A stretch of DNA of 64,000 nucleotides from Phlyctochytrium arcticum (GCA_025602905.1 JAHLKI010000009.1:496001-560000), one strand, 5' to 3'; numbered from the stretch's first letter, positions 14,820-26,623 are shown. The notes: generated from the letters alone by a model not told the origin. A program made the numbers and translations.

Positions 14820-15513
14820 TGTGCCGGTATTTATCTACTGGGATATAATGGAAAGAAAAGTGCCTTGCTCAGTTCCAGTGTCTTTCATACGCGAACAATA
14901 TCGCCCGTTGAAAAACGCGAGAGCACGATGAGCCAACCTTTCAAACCTCAATCGGAGGTCAGGGGTTCAGACCCTAGATTCAGTGGCGCGCGACGCTTCG
15001 CAACGCTTCGCAGGATGGGTAGGTGAGTAAGGCGCGACGGCAGATTGCAGCAGTCTCGGCAATGGTCAAGGGAGTGGTTGATGTCGCTCCTTGTTTTTGC
15101 AGGCTCACCTTCTTTCCTGGTTGCGCGTTATAGGAATCTTTCGGTGCTGCACCCGCCACCTCGCCACTCCTCGCCACTTCGTAAGCAGTCGGGATTTGCA
15201 TTTTCACTGCCGTTGGGCCGATTTTGCAGCAGCATACCCTGCCGTTGAACCCTTGAAATGCCCGTGAGGGCGGTGCCATAAACCAGCTAGGGGGAATTAA
15301 GAATGTGATAAACCACAAGCAGCTCGGAGACAAAAAGCCCACCCACTTCCAAAGACCTGTTTGTTTTGCCTTATTGTGGTGACCAGTCACTATCATCTTC
15401 CTAATACCTGCTTAAAATAGATTGATGATTTTGCATCTGTAGAGCCATCTTGTTGTCAACGAAATCCATCTTCCACATAATTTTTAATAGCTGTAGTAGC
15501 TTTTGTTTCGTCA
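14820..15513. promoter_or_regulatory. Divergent promoter region, PP2A-C and CCDC92-like gene
   Basis: A 694-bp gap between divergent start codons. It holds a short GC-rich direct repeat (CGCTTCGCA, twice near 14992-15012). A 138-codon minus-strand frame at 14980-15396 has no recognisable domain and is probably chance. Confidence 0.4.
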
Positions 15514-16741
15514 ATGCCGGCAGCTGTTGCCCCTGCCTCCCTTCCTGTCCCTCATTACTATGGTGGCCCCATGGACTTTGCGGCCCAACAACAACAGCAA
15601 CCGACTTCCTACAACTCTGCTCGGATAGCTCTCGGTCAGCTTGGACTCCAACTACAACAACCTACTCTGTCCTTCGATCCAGCCCCTGCACGTCAAGCAT
15701 GTAGTGCTGGGCCAAGTCCGCAAAAACATGCCCGGACGTTAGCACATGTAACGTCCTTGGAGAAGACGATCGAGTACATACAGAAGGAGCACTCTTCTGT
15801 CTTGCAAGGCTTACATGCAGAAATTCACAGACTTCAGACAGTTTGCGCAGGTAAGCAAGATTCCTTGTGGCCTGAAAAAATAACAAACGTATGTTGATGT
15901 TCTTTCACAAGATCTTTCTATGAGGCTCGTTACTGGTCAGAACGGACAAGAAGCACCGACAGCCGAATCCGTCAAAACGATTATGTCGCAGCGGGCACGA
16001 TTACCGAACGATGAAGGACGGTCTGCGGAAGGAGGAACAAATGGTCATATATCCCATGACAAGGACGACGCCAGTGTCTCCGAACCGCAGCTGTATATAT
16101 TACTGGATCAACAGAGGAAGAAATACGCCGCTCTACTAGATCGTCTGAATGATGACAACAAACGGAAGCAGGCCGAGATCGATCATCTTAAGGCAGAGAG
16201 GAAAATAGTGAAGGAAGCTCTGGCCGTGGCCGGGTTACGTTTGGATGCCAAAGAGCTGCATGCTCTTACAGTGGCAGCTTCCGCCCCAGGTGGAGCAGGG
16301 GGAGCTGCGATGAAGTCGAAATCAAAAAACCCCCCTCTGCCTCCAATCGGAAAGAGTTTAGGCCCCATCGACCGGGAAAAATTTGTAGAGCAAATTCCAG
16401 AAGGACGAGCGAAGGGTGATTCAGAGAGAGCAGCGGCGCCCACACCACCTCCGACCAGCTCTGATGAATCTCCTCGACCCCCTTCCCGAACCCGTGCCAG
16501 CAAACCCATGTTTCCTATACCCAGCGCAGCAGAGCAGCAGCCTCCTGCACGTAACGTGCTAGACCCGCCCATGAATCCACAAGCACTGTCTGGAAGCGAT
16601 ATACCACTCGTCCGATCACATACGGACCCGCAAGATGATACTACGGAGAGCGGTGGAGCTTCTCACACCACCTGGTTCAACCGTGTTGCGGGCACCAAGC
16701 TGGTACGCCAGAAACAGTGGAAGGATATGAAAACTCTCTGA
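15514..16741 (+). CDS. Coiled-coil protein with CCDC92/CCDC74-type N-terminal domain
   Basis: Exons 15514-15850 and 15912-16741 give 388 residues. Residues about 83-125 (LEKTIEYIQKEHSSVLQGLH, then EIHRLQ and DLSMRLV) match the conserved coiled coil of CCDC92 and CCDC74 animal proteins, which is typically LEKSxxFLQQQHSxxLxxLHxEIxxLK. CCDC92 is a centriolar protein and CCDC74A/B bind microtubules and spindle proteins. A second coiled coil lies at about residues 180-235 (QLYILLDQQRKKYAALLDRL and on). The remainder is Pro/Ser-rich and disordered, ending in a conserved-looking basic tail (WFNRVAGTKLVRQKQWKDMK). A centriole or axoneme role is inference and fits the other flagellar genes in the window. 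The start has a Gln-rich low-complexity leader. Confidence 0.65.
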
Positions 16742-17049
16742 CAAGGAGAGCGGTGTTGTATTTTTGTATCGTAGATCATCTGGCCTCATTAACATCATGC
16801 GGACCCTCTTAATGGACCGATATATCTGCCTGTTGTCTCCAGTGCCATCTGTCATGCGCACCAGCAAACAAGATATGTGTGGTATACTCATGTTGTCGAA
16901 AATGGGTGTGGAAATCTAAGTTACTCAGAAAAGTGCACCCAAAAGCAGAAGCAATTTTCAGATATAGATGTAGATGGAGTATCAAAAATTAAGTCCAAAC
17001 GTAAATGTGCCATCTAGCGCAGCAGACTAGGCCAAAAAAAAAAGAAGTC
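16742..17049. terminator. Shared 3' region of CCDC92-like gene and GDE1
   Basis: About 308 bp between two convergent stop codons; must hold both polyadenylation signals. An A-rich run (17032-17045) is present. No gene seen. Confidence 0.4.
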
Positions 17050-20000
17050 TTACGGCTGAGTAGTTACAACTTTTTGAAACTCTGCAGAAACTTTCTTGAC
17101 CTTGTCGACTATGATGGCATCCACTCCATAGTCTCGTTGTAGCTTTGCATTCTCTACCTCGTTATTCAGTCCACCATATGTGAAAAGGAGTAAACCACTT
17201 TCTCGGATGGCTTTGATAAGTCCTGGCGCCTCTAAAATCGGATCCACCTTGGTGACAATACCCAAACATCCCGCACGCGTTGCGAAGCGTACGGCGTCCA
17301 GAAGCGAGTTGCATCGTGAATCGAACGTCATTTCCGTGCCCCCGTCGGTCAAGAAAAAGACTGGGTAATGATTCTACGGACAAATTAAGCCAGGGGACGA
17401 TGTACCAAATACTGCAGATGAAAACTACCTGTTTTACACTCAGCATCCAGCAAATTTCAGGCTGAAATGAGGAAAAGTAGAGCTTTCTGAAATTAGAAAT
17501 GTCTCAGTCGTCTTCCTGAGGTAGTTTGGGTGAACAATTGACGTACCGATCGCCGGTATACTCGAATACTACTTCTAAGATCTTATCACAGAAAAGATTA
17601 ATTTCTGCATTTTGCAGCTCGCACTCTTCGGCTTCGTGCAGGTTCGGGTATTTCACTTCAATGTTGAACCCAATCTTTGTCGGAACCGACTGCCAAACAC
17701 ACCTTTAGCCTCTTAAAGAATAGCAATGTCACATAATCCTTCTACCTTCAAGGCTTCTTCCAAAGTTGTAAACGGTAATTGAACAGATCCCGATGCATTC
17801 CCTTTAGTTGGCCAAGACTCCTTTTCAGCAGCAACAGACTGCACAACCTCAGCGGAGGCGTCGCTCATGCTCTGCGTGCGTCTCCTAAGACCATTTCCAG
17901 GAGATTCCACTCGTGTGGGTCTGTCCTTTGGTCGCAAGCTCAAAAATTCCTTGAGAGTCAAACTGTTGAGGGGGAGGTGGTATCCCGTTTCCCATACGCG
18001 GACTATATGCAATTCAAGGTCAGTCCGAGATGCCAGAGTAAAAAAATGGTAAACGCACAGTCATGATATAAAACTGGAACATGATCTTTTGTCAACTGAA
18101 CATCTGCCAGATAAAGTTAAACTCGAGAAATCTCGACTCTGACCAGCCAATTTCACATACCGAATTCTACGTACTCTGCCCCAAGGGCACCCGCAGTGAT
18201 GAAGGACAAAAGAGTGTTCTCGCCAAGCTGCAATTGACCTTTTCCATTTTTCGCATCAAGCGCAGCTTTGTTCATTCCCAGGCCTCGGTGTCCAACCACC
18301 TAATCGGCGTTACTACATCGAACATCGAACATCGGATGCGAAAATATGGTATACCTTGGTCTTATCCGATTTCCAAGTTCTGATCTCGTCTCCTTTGAGA
18401 TTGGAATGAAGGAAGGGCTTAACCACAACAAACTCGAATGTAATCGTCCCGATAATATCCAACGATTGCGCGGACAAAATTGGCACGTCTACACTCCCAC
18501 CGATTGGAGTTTTCTCCTGCCACAACGATGCTTTGAAAGTTGAGAGTACCGCACTGGCCCGTCCAATCAAGCGAGATTTCTTGCTATCTTCTCCATAAGC
18601 AGGTTTGATGTCGAATTGCAGAGTTACATTTGCGACATCCTTGGCGTAAAAAACGATGGGTTCAGCTACCGTTTCCAGAAGTGGCAAATCGAAAACAGCA
18701 GGCGGCCCGTGTGCTGCCGAAGCCGAGACTGTTAGACGGAAGGTGCCAGGTGCAAGCTGCGCTGGTATACGGTTGTCATCCAAGCGAACAGGAGGGTGAC
18801 GTCTTCGCAAGTCCAACGACCCTAAATACACTCTAATCATGCATTCATCCTTCAAATATCGATGACCGTACGCGCGCTCCACCACAACAGCTTGGGCAAC
18901 CGAGCTGATCCCCTTAACCAAAGGTTTTGGTGGATATGGCGGAACATGGGGACGAAGAAGCCGTGCCACCTCATTGTGCGCACGAAACACTGCGCAATAG
19001 CTCTTAGTAGAGTATGGGAGAGTGCCCAAACTATGTGATGGTACCTGCATATTCATGGGGATTGAGCCCACCAAGATCGCGTACTGTCACTGAAGCCCCT
19101 GCTGTAAGCAGCGATTGGACACACAGTTGATGGCCTTCCATTGCAGCTAAAAACAATGCTGTTCTGCCAAAAGCGCGATCTTTGGCATCTACGTCCGCCA
19201 ATTTCCATGCAACACCTGTAGTCTGCCCCAGCAGCAGATCAACGCATTCATGGTGCCCGCCCCTTGCACAGAGATGCAATGGCGTCTATAGGGACTGATG
19301 ATCAGCCGAGTGGTCAGTGAATGTGGTGTAACCCACACGCACCTCTTCATCTTCATTTGCCAAATGGCAATCTGCACCATGCTCCAATAACACTCGAACC
19401 ATTGCAGTATAGCCAAATGTACAAGCCAGGGCTAGCGGGGTACCGATTTTGTTGCGGTTACGATCAGATGTTTGTGAGCTATCCATCAGTGCGGCCATAG
19501 AGGACGTTGGAGTGATTGGAGGATGGGCTAGGAAACTTTCGTACGGATTAATTTGATGAACTCCGTGTGGGGGTCGCTCAGCTGTTGCTATCTCGTAGCC
19601 TATACGAGAATGGTGAACAACAGGGAAGAGCTATGAAGAGGCTGACCAGTATCATACCCTCTCCGAGTGAATCAACGTCGTCCCATTTCGTCAGTAGTAA
19701 CAAGAGAACGTCAACAAAGCCCCGAACAACGCAATAGAAGATCGGCGTATGGCCATCATCGTCACCCCACCCGCGAGTGAGCATACGTTGCGAAGGCATG
19801 AAATCCAATAGAACTTTTGTAGCTTGTGGCATCCCGTAAAGAGCCGTGTAATGCAAAGGTGTCCTTCCTAAAAAATCCCTGATTTTAAGTGCATCCTCTG
19901 CCAGCTTAATTGGGATTTTCGACAGAATGTGTTGTAGCAACGTCGCATCGTCCTTCTCTGGGTTGTTGACGCCTGCAGGAGAGCGAACCAATCCTGGACC

Positions 20001-21200
20001 CAACACGCACAGCCGATGAAGAATGGTTCTCTGGTTGATATCACCGGGCAAAGGTGATAAAACTAAAGTTGGCTGCTTGGCAAGCAGATGTTCTATGCAT
20101 TTCATCGCCTTGCGCCGACATGCGTGGAGAAGAATGGTGCTACAAGCGCTCCTCTCCTGTCAGAGGTGTTCGTCATCCGTTCACGAGATACAGATCGTTT
20201 GCACGTTTAGTACCTCTTCCATGCTCGCTTTCTGGCCAGGCGCGACGTTAAATAGTCTGTGCATGACTAGGTCCAAGTGATTGACGTTGTCCATCTGCAG
20301 AGCGGACTGCACGTCCGCCGAGTGTAAATAACTCACATCGGGTGAATTAGTAGAGAGGTGATCCGGTTTTGATGGAGACTGCTGCAAGTTGTTTGCTTGT
20401 TCGGCAATATCGTCAACCACTTGAAGTAACTTCTCCATGGATGTGTCTGCAGCGAAGGGCAGCGCGGCAATCTACGCCGACGGGATTAGTTTGAGATCCG
20501 GACAGTGGCACCGTACGTGTCTTACGTGTTTGGTCCACAGACTATCACTCTGGTCCAAATTCATCTTTTTGTCAAATCTAACAAAAGGTCAGACACGATC
20601 TGAGGAAAGCGCAAATTCATCCCCACTTTTTGAGAATTTTACGAAATCCAGTCCGGTTCATTTCCACATAGCGCAAGACTAGATATAGCTGTATGCGGAT
20701 CTCATTGATGGTCTCCACCAGCTCATCGCTTTGTAGTGTCGCAGGGTTACATGATGTCAAGCGTTCTTTGCCTTTTGCGCAGCATCAGTTTGTCCGCCTC
20801 GCTAAATTTGCGGAAAATCATTGTTGCCTACTTAATCTCAATCTGCGCTCCGTGGCCGTCTTCTGACTGGTCCAAAACTTGTTGACCTTTTTCGCTTCGC
20901 TATCGAAAAGCTTCACAAATTCTGTCAAAATAAACATCTATCAACGGGATGTATTTGTCTTGGCCATGATGCCCAGATTTCTACCTCCAATGGCCTCTTG
21001 GGTACTGGCACTGTCTACCCCGTGGGTATCCTTGATGAGCTTGGCGTGCTTGATCTCACGTTTAAGAGACTTGTACGAGACATATTGCCTGCGGGAATGC
21101 TTTTTGTTTAGGACTTGCTGCAGATAAAGATTCACGCGACGCGTACTTACGCCGCCCATTCCGGAACTTGGTACTTGATGAGCGTGCGCCCAAACTTCAT
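17050..21200 (-). CDS. GDE1: Glycerophosphocholine phosphodiesterase, SPX-ankyrin-GDPD
   Basis: Gde1 hydrolyses glycerophosphocholine to choline and glycerol-3-phosphate. Sixteen exons (21151-21200, 20985-21088, 20832-20921, 20627-20765, 20526-20577, 20214-20471, 19658-20156, 19343-19599, 19045-19285, 18355-18989, 18161-18299, 18059-18103, 17746-18002, 17547-17689, 17429-17486, 17050-17373) give 1096 residues; yeast Gde1 has 1223. Residues 1-170 are an SPX domain (starts MKFGRTLIKYQVPEWAAQYV; later RYVEMNRTGFRKILKKFDKK), which senses inositol pyrophosphates. Residues about 230-565 are ankyrin repeats (GRTPLHYTALYG, TPLALACTFGYT, TPLHLCARGGHHE). A beta-rich middle region follows, then the GDPD domain from 776 with GHRGLG (catalytic His779), EFDVQLTKDHVPVLYHD and FFLTDGG. 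The domain order could also describe Pho81-like regulators, but the GDPD catalytic residues are intact. Confidence 0.93.
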
Positions 21201-21422
21201 GAAGGATTTGGACTTGCGTTAGATTCTGGTAATAAAGACGACTGATCTTGGGGGTAAAAGAATCATTCTTGTTTTTATATGTCTCCACCGCACCACGTTT
21301 CCGAAATTCGATTCGCCGCCAATTGCGTCAGCAGGCCGAACCCATTTGCCCAAATTTGATTTAATGGCAAAAGTCCTGAAAGCTGCTCAGAAAGCTGCTG
21401 AAAGCTTTTCCATCCATGCAGG
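21201..21422. promoter_or_regulatory. Divergent promoter region, GDE1 and SET gene
   Basis: About 220 bp between divergent starts. It contains an imperfect direct repeat AAAGCTGCT (21376-21402). No TATA box recognised. Confidence 0.4.
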
Positions 21423-22233
21423 ATGCTGCCCAACAATTCTCGGGGTTTCTGGATACGACCGCTGATGTATGCTCCCTAGGGCCTTGCACCGTTACTGAGA
21501 TACTGGTTGGGACCCTGGGCCTGGGACTAGGGTTCTGTTCAGCGCGGATTTCGGAGCCACATTGTCAGTATATCCAGCGCTTGCCGAGATCTTGCTACAG
21601 AAAGTAATGAAGGACGACAAGACCCCCCGAAATTGGCCCGAGGGAGTCCGATACCTCAAAGAGTGTGATTGGTCTACGGCCATTCCAAAAGATGTGAAAG
21701 AGTTTTATTGCCCCCGACTGTGGCCCGTCCGCAACCACCCAACCACCCCATCAGCGACCAAGACCGTATTTCGGGATCACCTTTCGGATGTGGCCAAAGG
21801 ACCATCACGAAATGTCAAGATTACTGCAATTGTCGAAGATGGCCACCCAGCGCAAGGCCAATGCGGCCTGGTCGCAGCATCAAATCTTGCTCCGAGGCAG
21901 TTACTCCTCGACTACATCGGTTGTGTTCACGGCCCTTCTACTGCTTCCACCACGAGCGACTACATCATCTGCCTCGACCGATACACAGACTTGTCCATCG
22001 ACGCCGAAAAGGCCGGCAATGAAGCAAGATTTATCAATGACTTCCGGGGTACGGGCAAAAAACATAATGTAGAATTTGAGCCGTATAGATGTCCAAAGAG
22101 TGGTCAAATACGAATGGGCGTATGGGTACTGAATCGAAAGATTATGAAAGGGGAGGAGCTGCTTGTTACTTATGGTAAAGGGTTTTGGCAAAATCGAGGG
22201 CTGTTTGATGAGAAACATTTCGATAGTTCATAA
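21423..22233 (+). CDS. SET-domain lysine methyltransferase-like protein
   Basis: A small SET-domain protein with no clear orthologue. Exons 21423-21466 and 21543-22233 give 244 residues; the phases join in frame (Ile codon split across the intron). If exon 1 is wrong, the first downstream ATG is at 21607 (209 residues). The SET core occupies roughly residues 100-235: GQCGLVAASNLAPRQLLLDY at its start, the conserved NEARFINDFRG segment that corresponds to the N-H-S/N-D motif binding SAM, and the closing MKGEELLVTYGKGFW, where the tyrosine of the catalytic pocket lies. The usual NHSCxPN cysteine cluster is absent, and there is no pre-SET or zinc-finger part. Substrate unknown. SF3B5 starts 97 bp downstream on the same strand. 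Confidence 0.75.
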
Positions 22234-22330
22234 CGATCAATAGAGTTTAATTGATTTTGGCGTTTGCCCAAATTCCATCAGAATTTCAGAACTTCAGAGA
22301 TTGTGCAATCCTTCGTCAAAGTCCGCAGTC

Positions 22331-22760
22331 ATGTCTTCCGCAACAATGAATATGAATGCCCAGCTGGAGCACTGTAAGTCTATCGTGCCCCCTCCCTCCT
22401 TTCTTTTGGCTGACAACCCGCCCATTCTAGTGCAGTCCAAGCATGTAGGCACTGGGCACGCAGATACCAACAAATTGTAACGTACACACGCCAATGACTT
22501 TTTGGTCCAAGCAACTAACTATGTGAATGTATAGCGAGTGGGCAGTCAACCAACACCGAGATACATTTGCTTCAGTTATTGGCCACAACACGGTTATTGC
22601 TTACAATGCCATTGCCGAGAACCAAAGTATAGGGAGGAAGAAGTTTGAGTTGCTGGAAAAGATGATACAACCATGGTAAAGTGTTTCCTCGGAACTGTTG
22701 CTAGTAGTCTGTTCTAATTCTTCATCACATAGTGGTCTACCTATTCCTCGTGAAGATTGA
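22331..22760 (+). CDS. SF3B5: Splicing factor 3B subunit 5 (SF3b10/Ysf3)
   Basis: SF3B5 is the smallest subunit of the SF3b complex of U2 snRNP, which binds the intron branch site. Exons 22331-22373, 22431-22476, 22535-22675 and 22733-22760 give 85 residues, matching the family length (86 in human). The sequence carries the family signatures QLEHLQSKHVGTGHADTNKF, EWAVNQHRDT and the C-terminal LLEKMIQPCGLP. Convergent with the sphingosine-1-phosphate lyase gene, whose stop is 130 bp away. Confidence 0.96.
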
Positions 22761-22890
22761 GAACAACGGTTTCCCCTCACGATTCTTCTTGTACATATTT
22801 ATTTATGCGATCAATTGATGCGTATCCTGTCCTAATCCTATATACTACTCTACGACATATAAAACCCCTTCAATTTCGACTACAAAAGGC

Positions 22891-24599
22891 CTATATCTTG
22901 GTCAAAGCGTCCAAGAACCCTCTAGTCACGTCCGCAATGATGGTCCGATCTGGAACACTAGCCGCCGTTCCGTAAATGGCAGCCACGTCGCCATTCCCAG
23001 CCTTGGGATCCTTTCGAAGGGTTTCCAGGGCGTCTTTGACGTCGGCAACGAGGGCGTCGGCCGAATTGACCGTCAGCATGGTACATGCAATATGAATGGC
23101 TGCTGGGTTTTGCAACACGTTCAAATGCCAGTTCTTGCGGCTGAGTAAATCTGCGACCGCGTACGTGTTGAAGGGGGAGACTGCCTCGAATGCCACGACA
23201 GAAATGATGGGATCACCAATCAAGCGAATCTCGGGGAGGGCCTTGAGACCGTTTTTGATTTTGCGGGCCGCCTGCATAATCTCCTTGGTAGACTGTACGT
23301 AACCCGACTCGCCGAAATGGACCAGAGCCGCCCAGCACCCAGCAATGAGAGAACCAGGGCGAGATCCAGCAATAGTTGGAGAGGCGTAAATGCCACCGGG
23401 CCACTCAGTCGTCACAAAGTATTGGTAGTCTCTGTACTGCTTTGAGCGGTACATGATGACGGATGATCCCTTGGGGGCGAATCCGTATTTATGCGTGTCT
23501 ACGGAAATGGAGGTGACTCCATCCACGCGGAAATCTACAGGGTGTTCCAAAGGAAAGCCAGCCTTTTCCATGAATGGGACCAAGAAACCGCCCAAGCAGG
23601 CATCTACATGCATACCAATGTTGTGCTTTTTGGCTAGCTTGGCAAGAGCCGGGATGTCATCAATGATGCCATGGGGGAAATTGGGTGCGGATCCAGCAAT
23701 GAGGATTGTGTTGCGGTTAATGGCTCGAGCGACCTTGGCCAGGTCTACTTTCCCAGTCTTGGGCTCAAATGGAATATGAACGATTTTCACACCAAAATAA
23801 CTTTCGGCCTTGTCAAAGGCGGCGTGAATAGTAACAGGAATGACCATTTCAGGCTCAGTGATACCCCGAAGGTCTCGCGCCATGTCCCGGTACGCCTTGA
23901 CTGCCATCAGTAAACTTTCCGTCCCTCCAGAAGTCACGCTTCCGCATCCAGTCCCCGGGGCATTGTACATGTTTAAGACCATCGACACCACCTCTGCTTC
24001 CATTTGTCGGATTCCGGGAAAGATTTCGGGATGCAAAGGGTTTGTGACGGTAAACTTGGAAAACGCGTCATTGATGAGGGAAGATACTTTTTCGCCGCCG
24101 TGGTAGATGGCGCCAGACACCTTGCCCTCGGTCCAGTCCACGTGTGACATTTTTTGGTACTTCAAAAGCTCTTTCCGAACCTCTGCCTCTGATAGGCCAG
24201 TGGAAGGCAAAGCACGGTACACCTTCTCGCCGGGCATGTATGTAATCATCTTTTTCTCAATTTCCTGCACCGTTTTCGCGACCTCTTGCTTTACGAGCGC
24301 ATTCGCTTGTGGAACATTTCTTGATGCAGTGATGATTTTCTGTACACGTCAACCAAAATAGCATAACATGATTAGACATGCTTGCTTCGAAGATAACCCC
24401 ACTGCATGACACATACTTGCATAACGGCCGCCACCAATTCTTTTGCAGCGACGGTAGGCCCTTTGATGGCGACTCTGAAGGCCATGGATTTGCCATACCG
24501 GTACAAGACTATGAGGAATACTATGTTTTTGACAAACACAAGCGTGGGACTGGTCTGCAGCCGCGACAAGTGTGCGTTGAAGGAAGTTACGAGGGACAT
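22891..24599 (-). CDS. DPL1: Sphingosine-1-phosphate lyase
   Basis: This PLP enzyme of the endoplasmic reticulum cleaves phosphorylated sphingoid bases to a fatty aldehyde and phosphoethanolamine, the exit step of sphingolipid breakdown. Exons 24417-24599 and 22891-24339 give 543 residues (human SGPL1 568, yeast Dpl1 589). Residues 17-40 (LVFVKNIVFLIVLYRYGKSM) form the single N-terminal membrane anchor. The PLP-binding lysine is Lys345 in SVDTHKYGFAPKGSS; other family motifs are GSVTSGGTESLLMAVKAYRD, HVDACLGGF and the GSRPGSLIAGCWA loop. The start is the first ATG. It diverges from a small charged-protein gene at 24889. Confidence 0.96.
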
Positions 24600-24888
24600 G
24601 ATGATCAGACTGCAAAGTGTAAATCTTCTCCAAGATTCGCGGCCCCAAAGACGGAGCTGCTTCGATCCCCTTGGTCAAACGTGGCGCCAACCTCAACGCG
24701 TGACACAAGGATGTCTCCACAATTTTGCCCAAGGATAACTTTGTTTTTCGTTGGAGCGTCAGTGGAGAACCAAATCGAACGAGCTGACCCTGGGATCCTG
24801 GGTGGACTTTGAACGCAGCCAATGACCAGAAAACGACGGGAGTGACACTTTGCACCGTTAGGCGTACCTGACTCGAGCTCAGGGCAAT

Positions 24889-25134
24889 ATGGGTGGAAAA
24901 AAGAAGAACAAATCCAAGGCGGGTGCTGAAGAATTCCAGTACGGGAACTCAAACAAGGCGGAACTGCCGGACGAAAGTGTAGAGATCATGGAGCCCTCTG
25001 AAGTAGCTGGATCTCGCGGGAAACTGACGGCCGAGGAAAAGCAGGAAGCTCGGGCTTGGTACAAGGATCAAAAGAACAAGAAAGTAAAGGGCAAAGGTCC
25101 GGCGCGGGAGGTTCGGGAGTTTTACTCTGCTTAG
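24889..25134 (+). CDS. Small charged protein, unrecognised
   Basis: A single-exon frame of 81 residues that I do not recognise. It begins with a lysine cluster (MGGKKKNKSKAG), has an acidic middle, and a second lysine-rich stretch (DQKNKKVKGKGP) before REVREFYSA. No membrane segment or signal peptide. The size and charge are those of small ribosome- or nucleolus-associated proteins, but that is only a resemblance. It diverges from DPL1 (289 bp between starts) and converges with the GPALPP1 homologue, whose stop is 56 bp away, so it sits in a very tight space. Confidence 0.5.
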   Translation: MGGKKKNKSKAGAEEFQYGNSNKAELPDESVEIMEPSEVAGSRGKLTAEEKQEARAWYKDQKNKKVKGKGPAREVREFYSA

Positions 25135-25190
25135 AAAGTGCCTCACAATACGTATATATAATCGGGTGTCTTTTCGTTTGAATAACATAT

Positions 25191-26169
25191 TTACAAGAAG
25201 GTTTTACGGCCGTGACCGAATTTACTATCTAGTTTCCTGGCCTGATCGACCATCTCGGAGCGCTTTTTCGTGTCGATCCTCCGTGTTGCAAAGTCCTTTT
25301 CTCGATCAAACTTTCGCTTGCTTATATCCTCTTCTTCATAAGACCGAGAAGTTGCAACCTTTCCCATGTGCTCGTCCATCAAGGACTTGCCGCGTTTTTT
25401 CTCCTGGAGTGGATTTGGGCGTTGGTATTAAGTTAGAAAGTCACAAACCACCATCACCTACATTATATTCTTCGACAAACTGCTTGGTTTTCCGTTCTTC
25501 TGCTGTGAGCTCTCGGGGTTCATCGGCTGCTGGCCGCTTCCTCTTCTCTACCCCTCGCTTGGCCCTTTCTTGAGGAGTCTCGGTCCAACCTGACTGGTCG
25601 ACATCTCCACTACCCGCAGCACTCTTACGAAACTGTCGCGATGTCATGGATCCCAGATCTGTCATACGCATCAACTTTTCCAATCACTCATTTGTAAAAT
25701 TGGCAAATAAATACCAGCTGGGAGACGGGATGGCTCTGGAGGGATCAACATCCAATCGCCTCTTTCGAGTTTCTCGGGCCGCTTTCGCCGTTCCTCGGCT
25801 TCTCTGGCCTCACGATCTCGCTCTTCAACCGCCGCTATTCGCTGTTTCAGATCCTCCTCCTGGGTGTTAAAGGTAAATAATAATGCCCGTATTCCGTAAC
25901 ATGCAATACTCACATACTTCCAAGTTTACATGGCTTGGCAGTGGTTTCGGTGCATAGTCGTCCTCCGAGTCGCTGTCGTTGACTGGTGGTGGAGGCTGGT
26001 ATCCTGCCGGTGGAGGCATGGCGGGGCCTGGCACTCGCCGGCCTCCCTGCCTTGCACTGCCTTGCTGCTGCTGCTGCTGCTGCTGCTTCTGCTCCTTCCT
26101 CCGCGCAGCCAGATGCGGCGGAAGCGCAGGAAGGAAGCCATCGGCCTCGCTGTCGCTTGTATCGGGCAT
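25191..26169 (-). CDS. GPALPP1: GPALPP1-like protein (DUF3752)
   Basis: Exons 25918-26169, 25715-25859, 25462-25658 and 25191-25403 give 268 residues. The N-terminus holds a copy of the GPALPP motif (GFLPALPPHLAARRK) after an acidic DTSDSEAD stretch, then a poly-Gln run and a Pro-rich linker. The C-terminal half is the DUF3752 region: GDWMLIPPEPSRLP, LGSMTSRQFRKSA, a DQSGWTETPQERAKR segment and a basic tail that ends FGHGRKTFL. The animal and plant homologues are poorly characterised nuclear proteins, with interaction links to splicing factors; a nuclear role is inference. The intron after RLPA was fixed by phase, using the acceptor at 25659 rather than the closer one. Confidence 0.8.
26064..26087. 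repeat. CAG/CTG trinucleotide repeat (poly-Gln)
   Basis: Eight uninterrupted trinucleotides on the minus strand, inside the first exon of the GPALPP1 homologue, encoding a Gln run. Such repeats commonly vary in length between strains. Confidence 0.85.
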
Positions 26170-26562
26170 GGTATCCTTCTCAGAAAACCTTCTCGGAATC
26201 CTTCTCCTCCTTCCCAGAATGTGTCACTTTAGCTCACTTTCCCAACAATTGTGGTCACCAAATCCTAATCAGCACCACTTTCCTATATCGGGCCATTAAT
26301 GCGTGACACCAATTTCCCGTTTCGGGACAAAGTGCAAAAGTTGACGGATCTGACATTTTCTCACGGGCCATTTCGGGTCGCCTCGACGCACCAAAAAGCC
26401 TCCGTTTAAGCAAGGTTTTAACGTTTTTTCATGTGGGAAGTGGCCGGGCGTCCCGTGGGGTCCCACGGGGAAAAGCAGATTGATTAAAACTTTTTCAGGG
26501 AGGAAGATGTCTGGTCGGAGTTTTCTCGAAATGAGGATAGTGGCGGTCCCCTGGGGAAGGCC

Positions 26563-26570
26563 TATATAAA
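26563..26570 (+). promoter_or_regulatory. TATA box of the MATE-like gene
   Basis: TATATAAA lies 54 nt before the ATG at 26624, at the right distance for a short 5' leader. It is the clearest TATA box in the window; most other genes here lack one, which suggests regulated rather than constant expression. The role is inferred from sequence and position. Confidence 0.55.
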
Positions 26571-26623
26571 GGAGGACAAAGTGCAGGATTTTCCCTGTTA
26601 GCGTCCAACACCCACCCCACAAC

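Noticed and set aside
14960..14990. A possible tRNA T-arm (GGGGTTCAGACCCT)
   Set aside because: No matching acceptor stem, anticodon arm or D-arm around it.
14980..15396. A 138-codon minus-strand frame between PP2A and the CCDC92-like gene
   Set aside because: No recognisable motif, no conserved start context, and it overlaps the expected promoters.
21607..22233. SET protein starting at ATG 21607 with no upstream exon
   Set aside because: An upstream exon with ATG 21423, a good donor and acceptor and correct phase extends the conserved-looking N-terminus; kept only as the fallback start.
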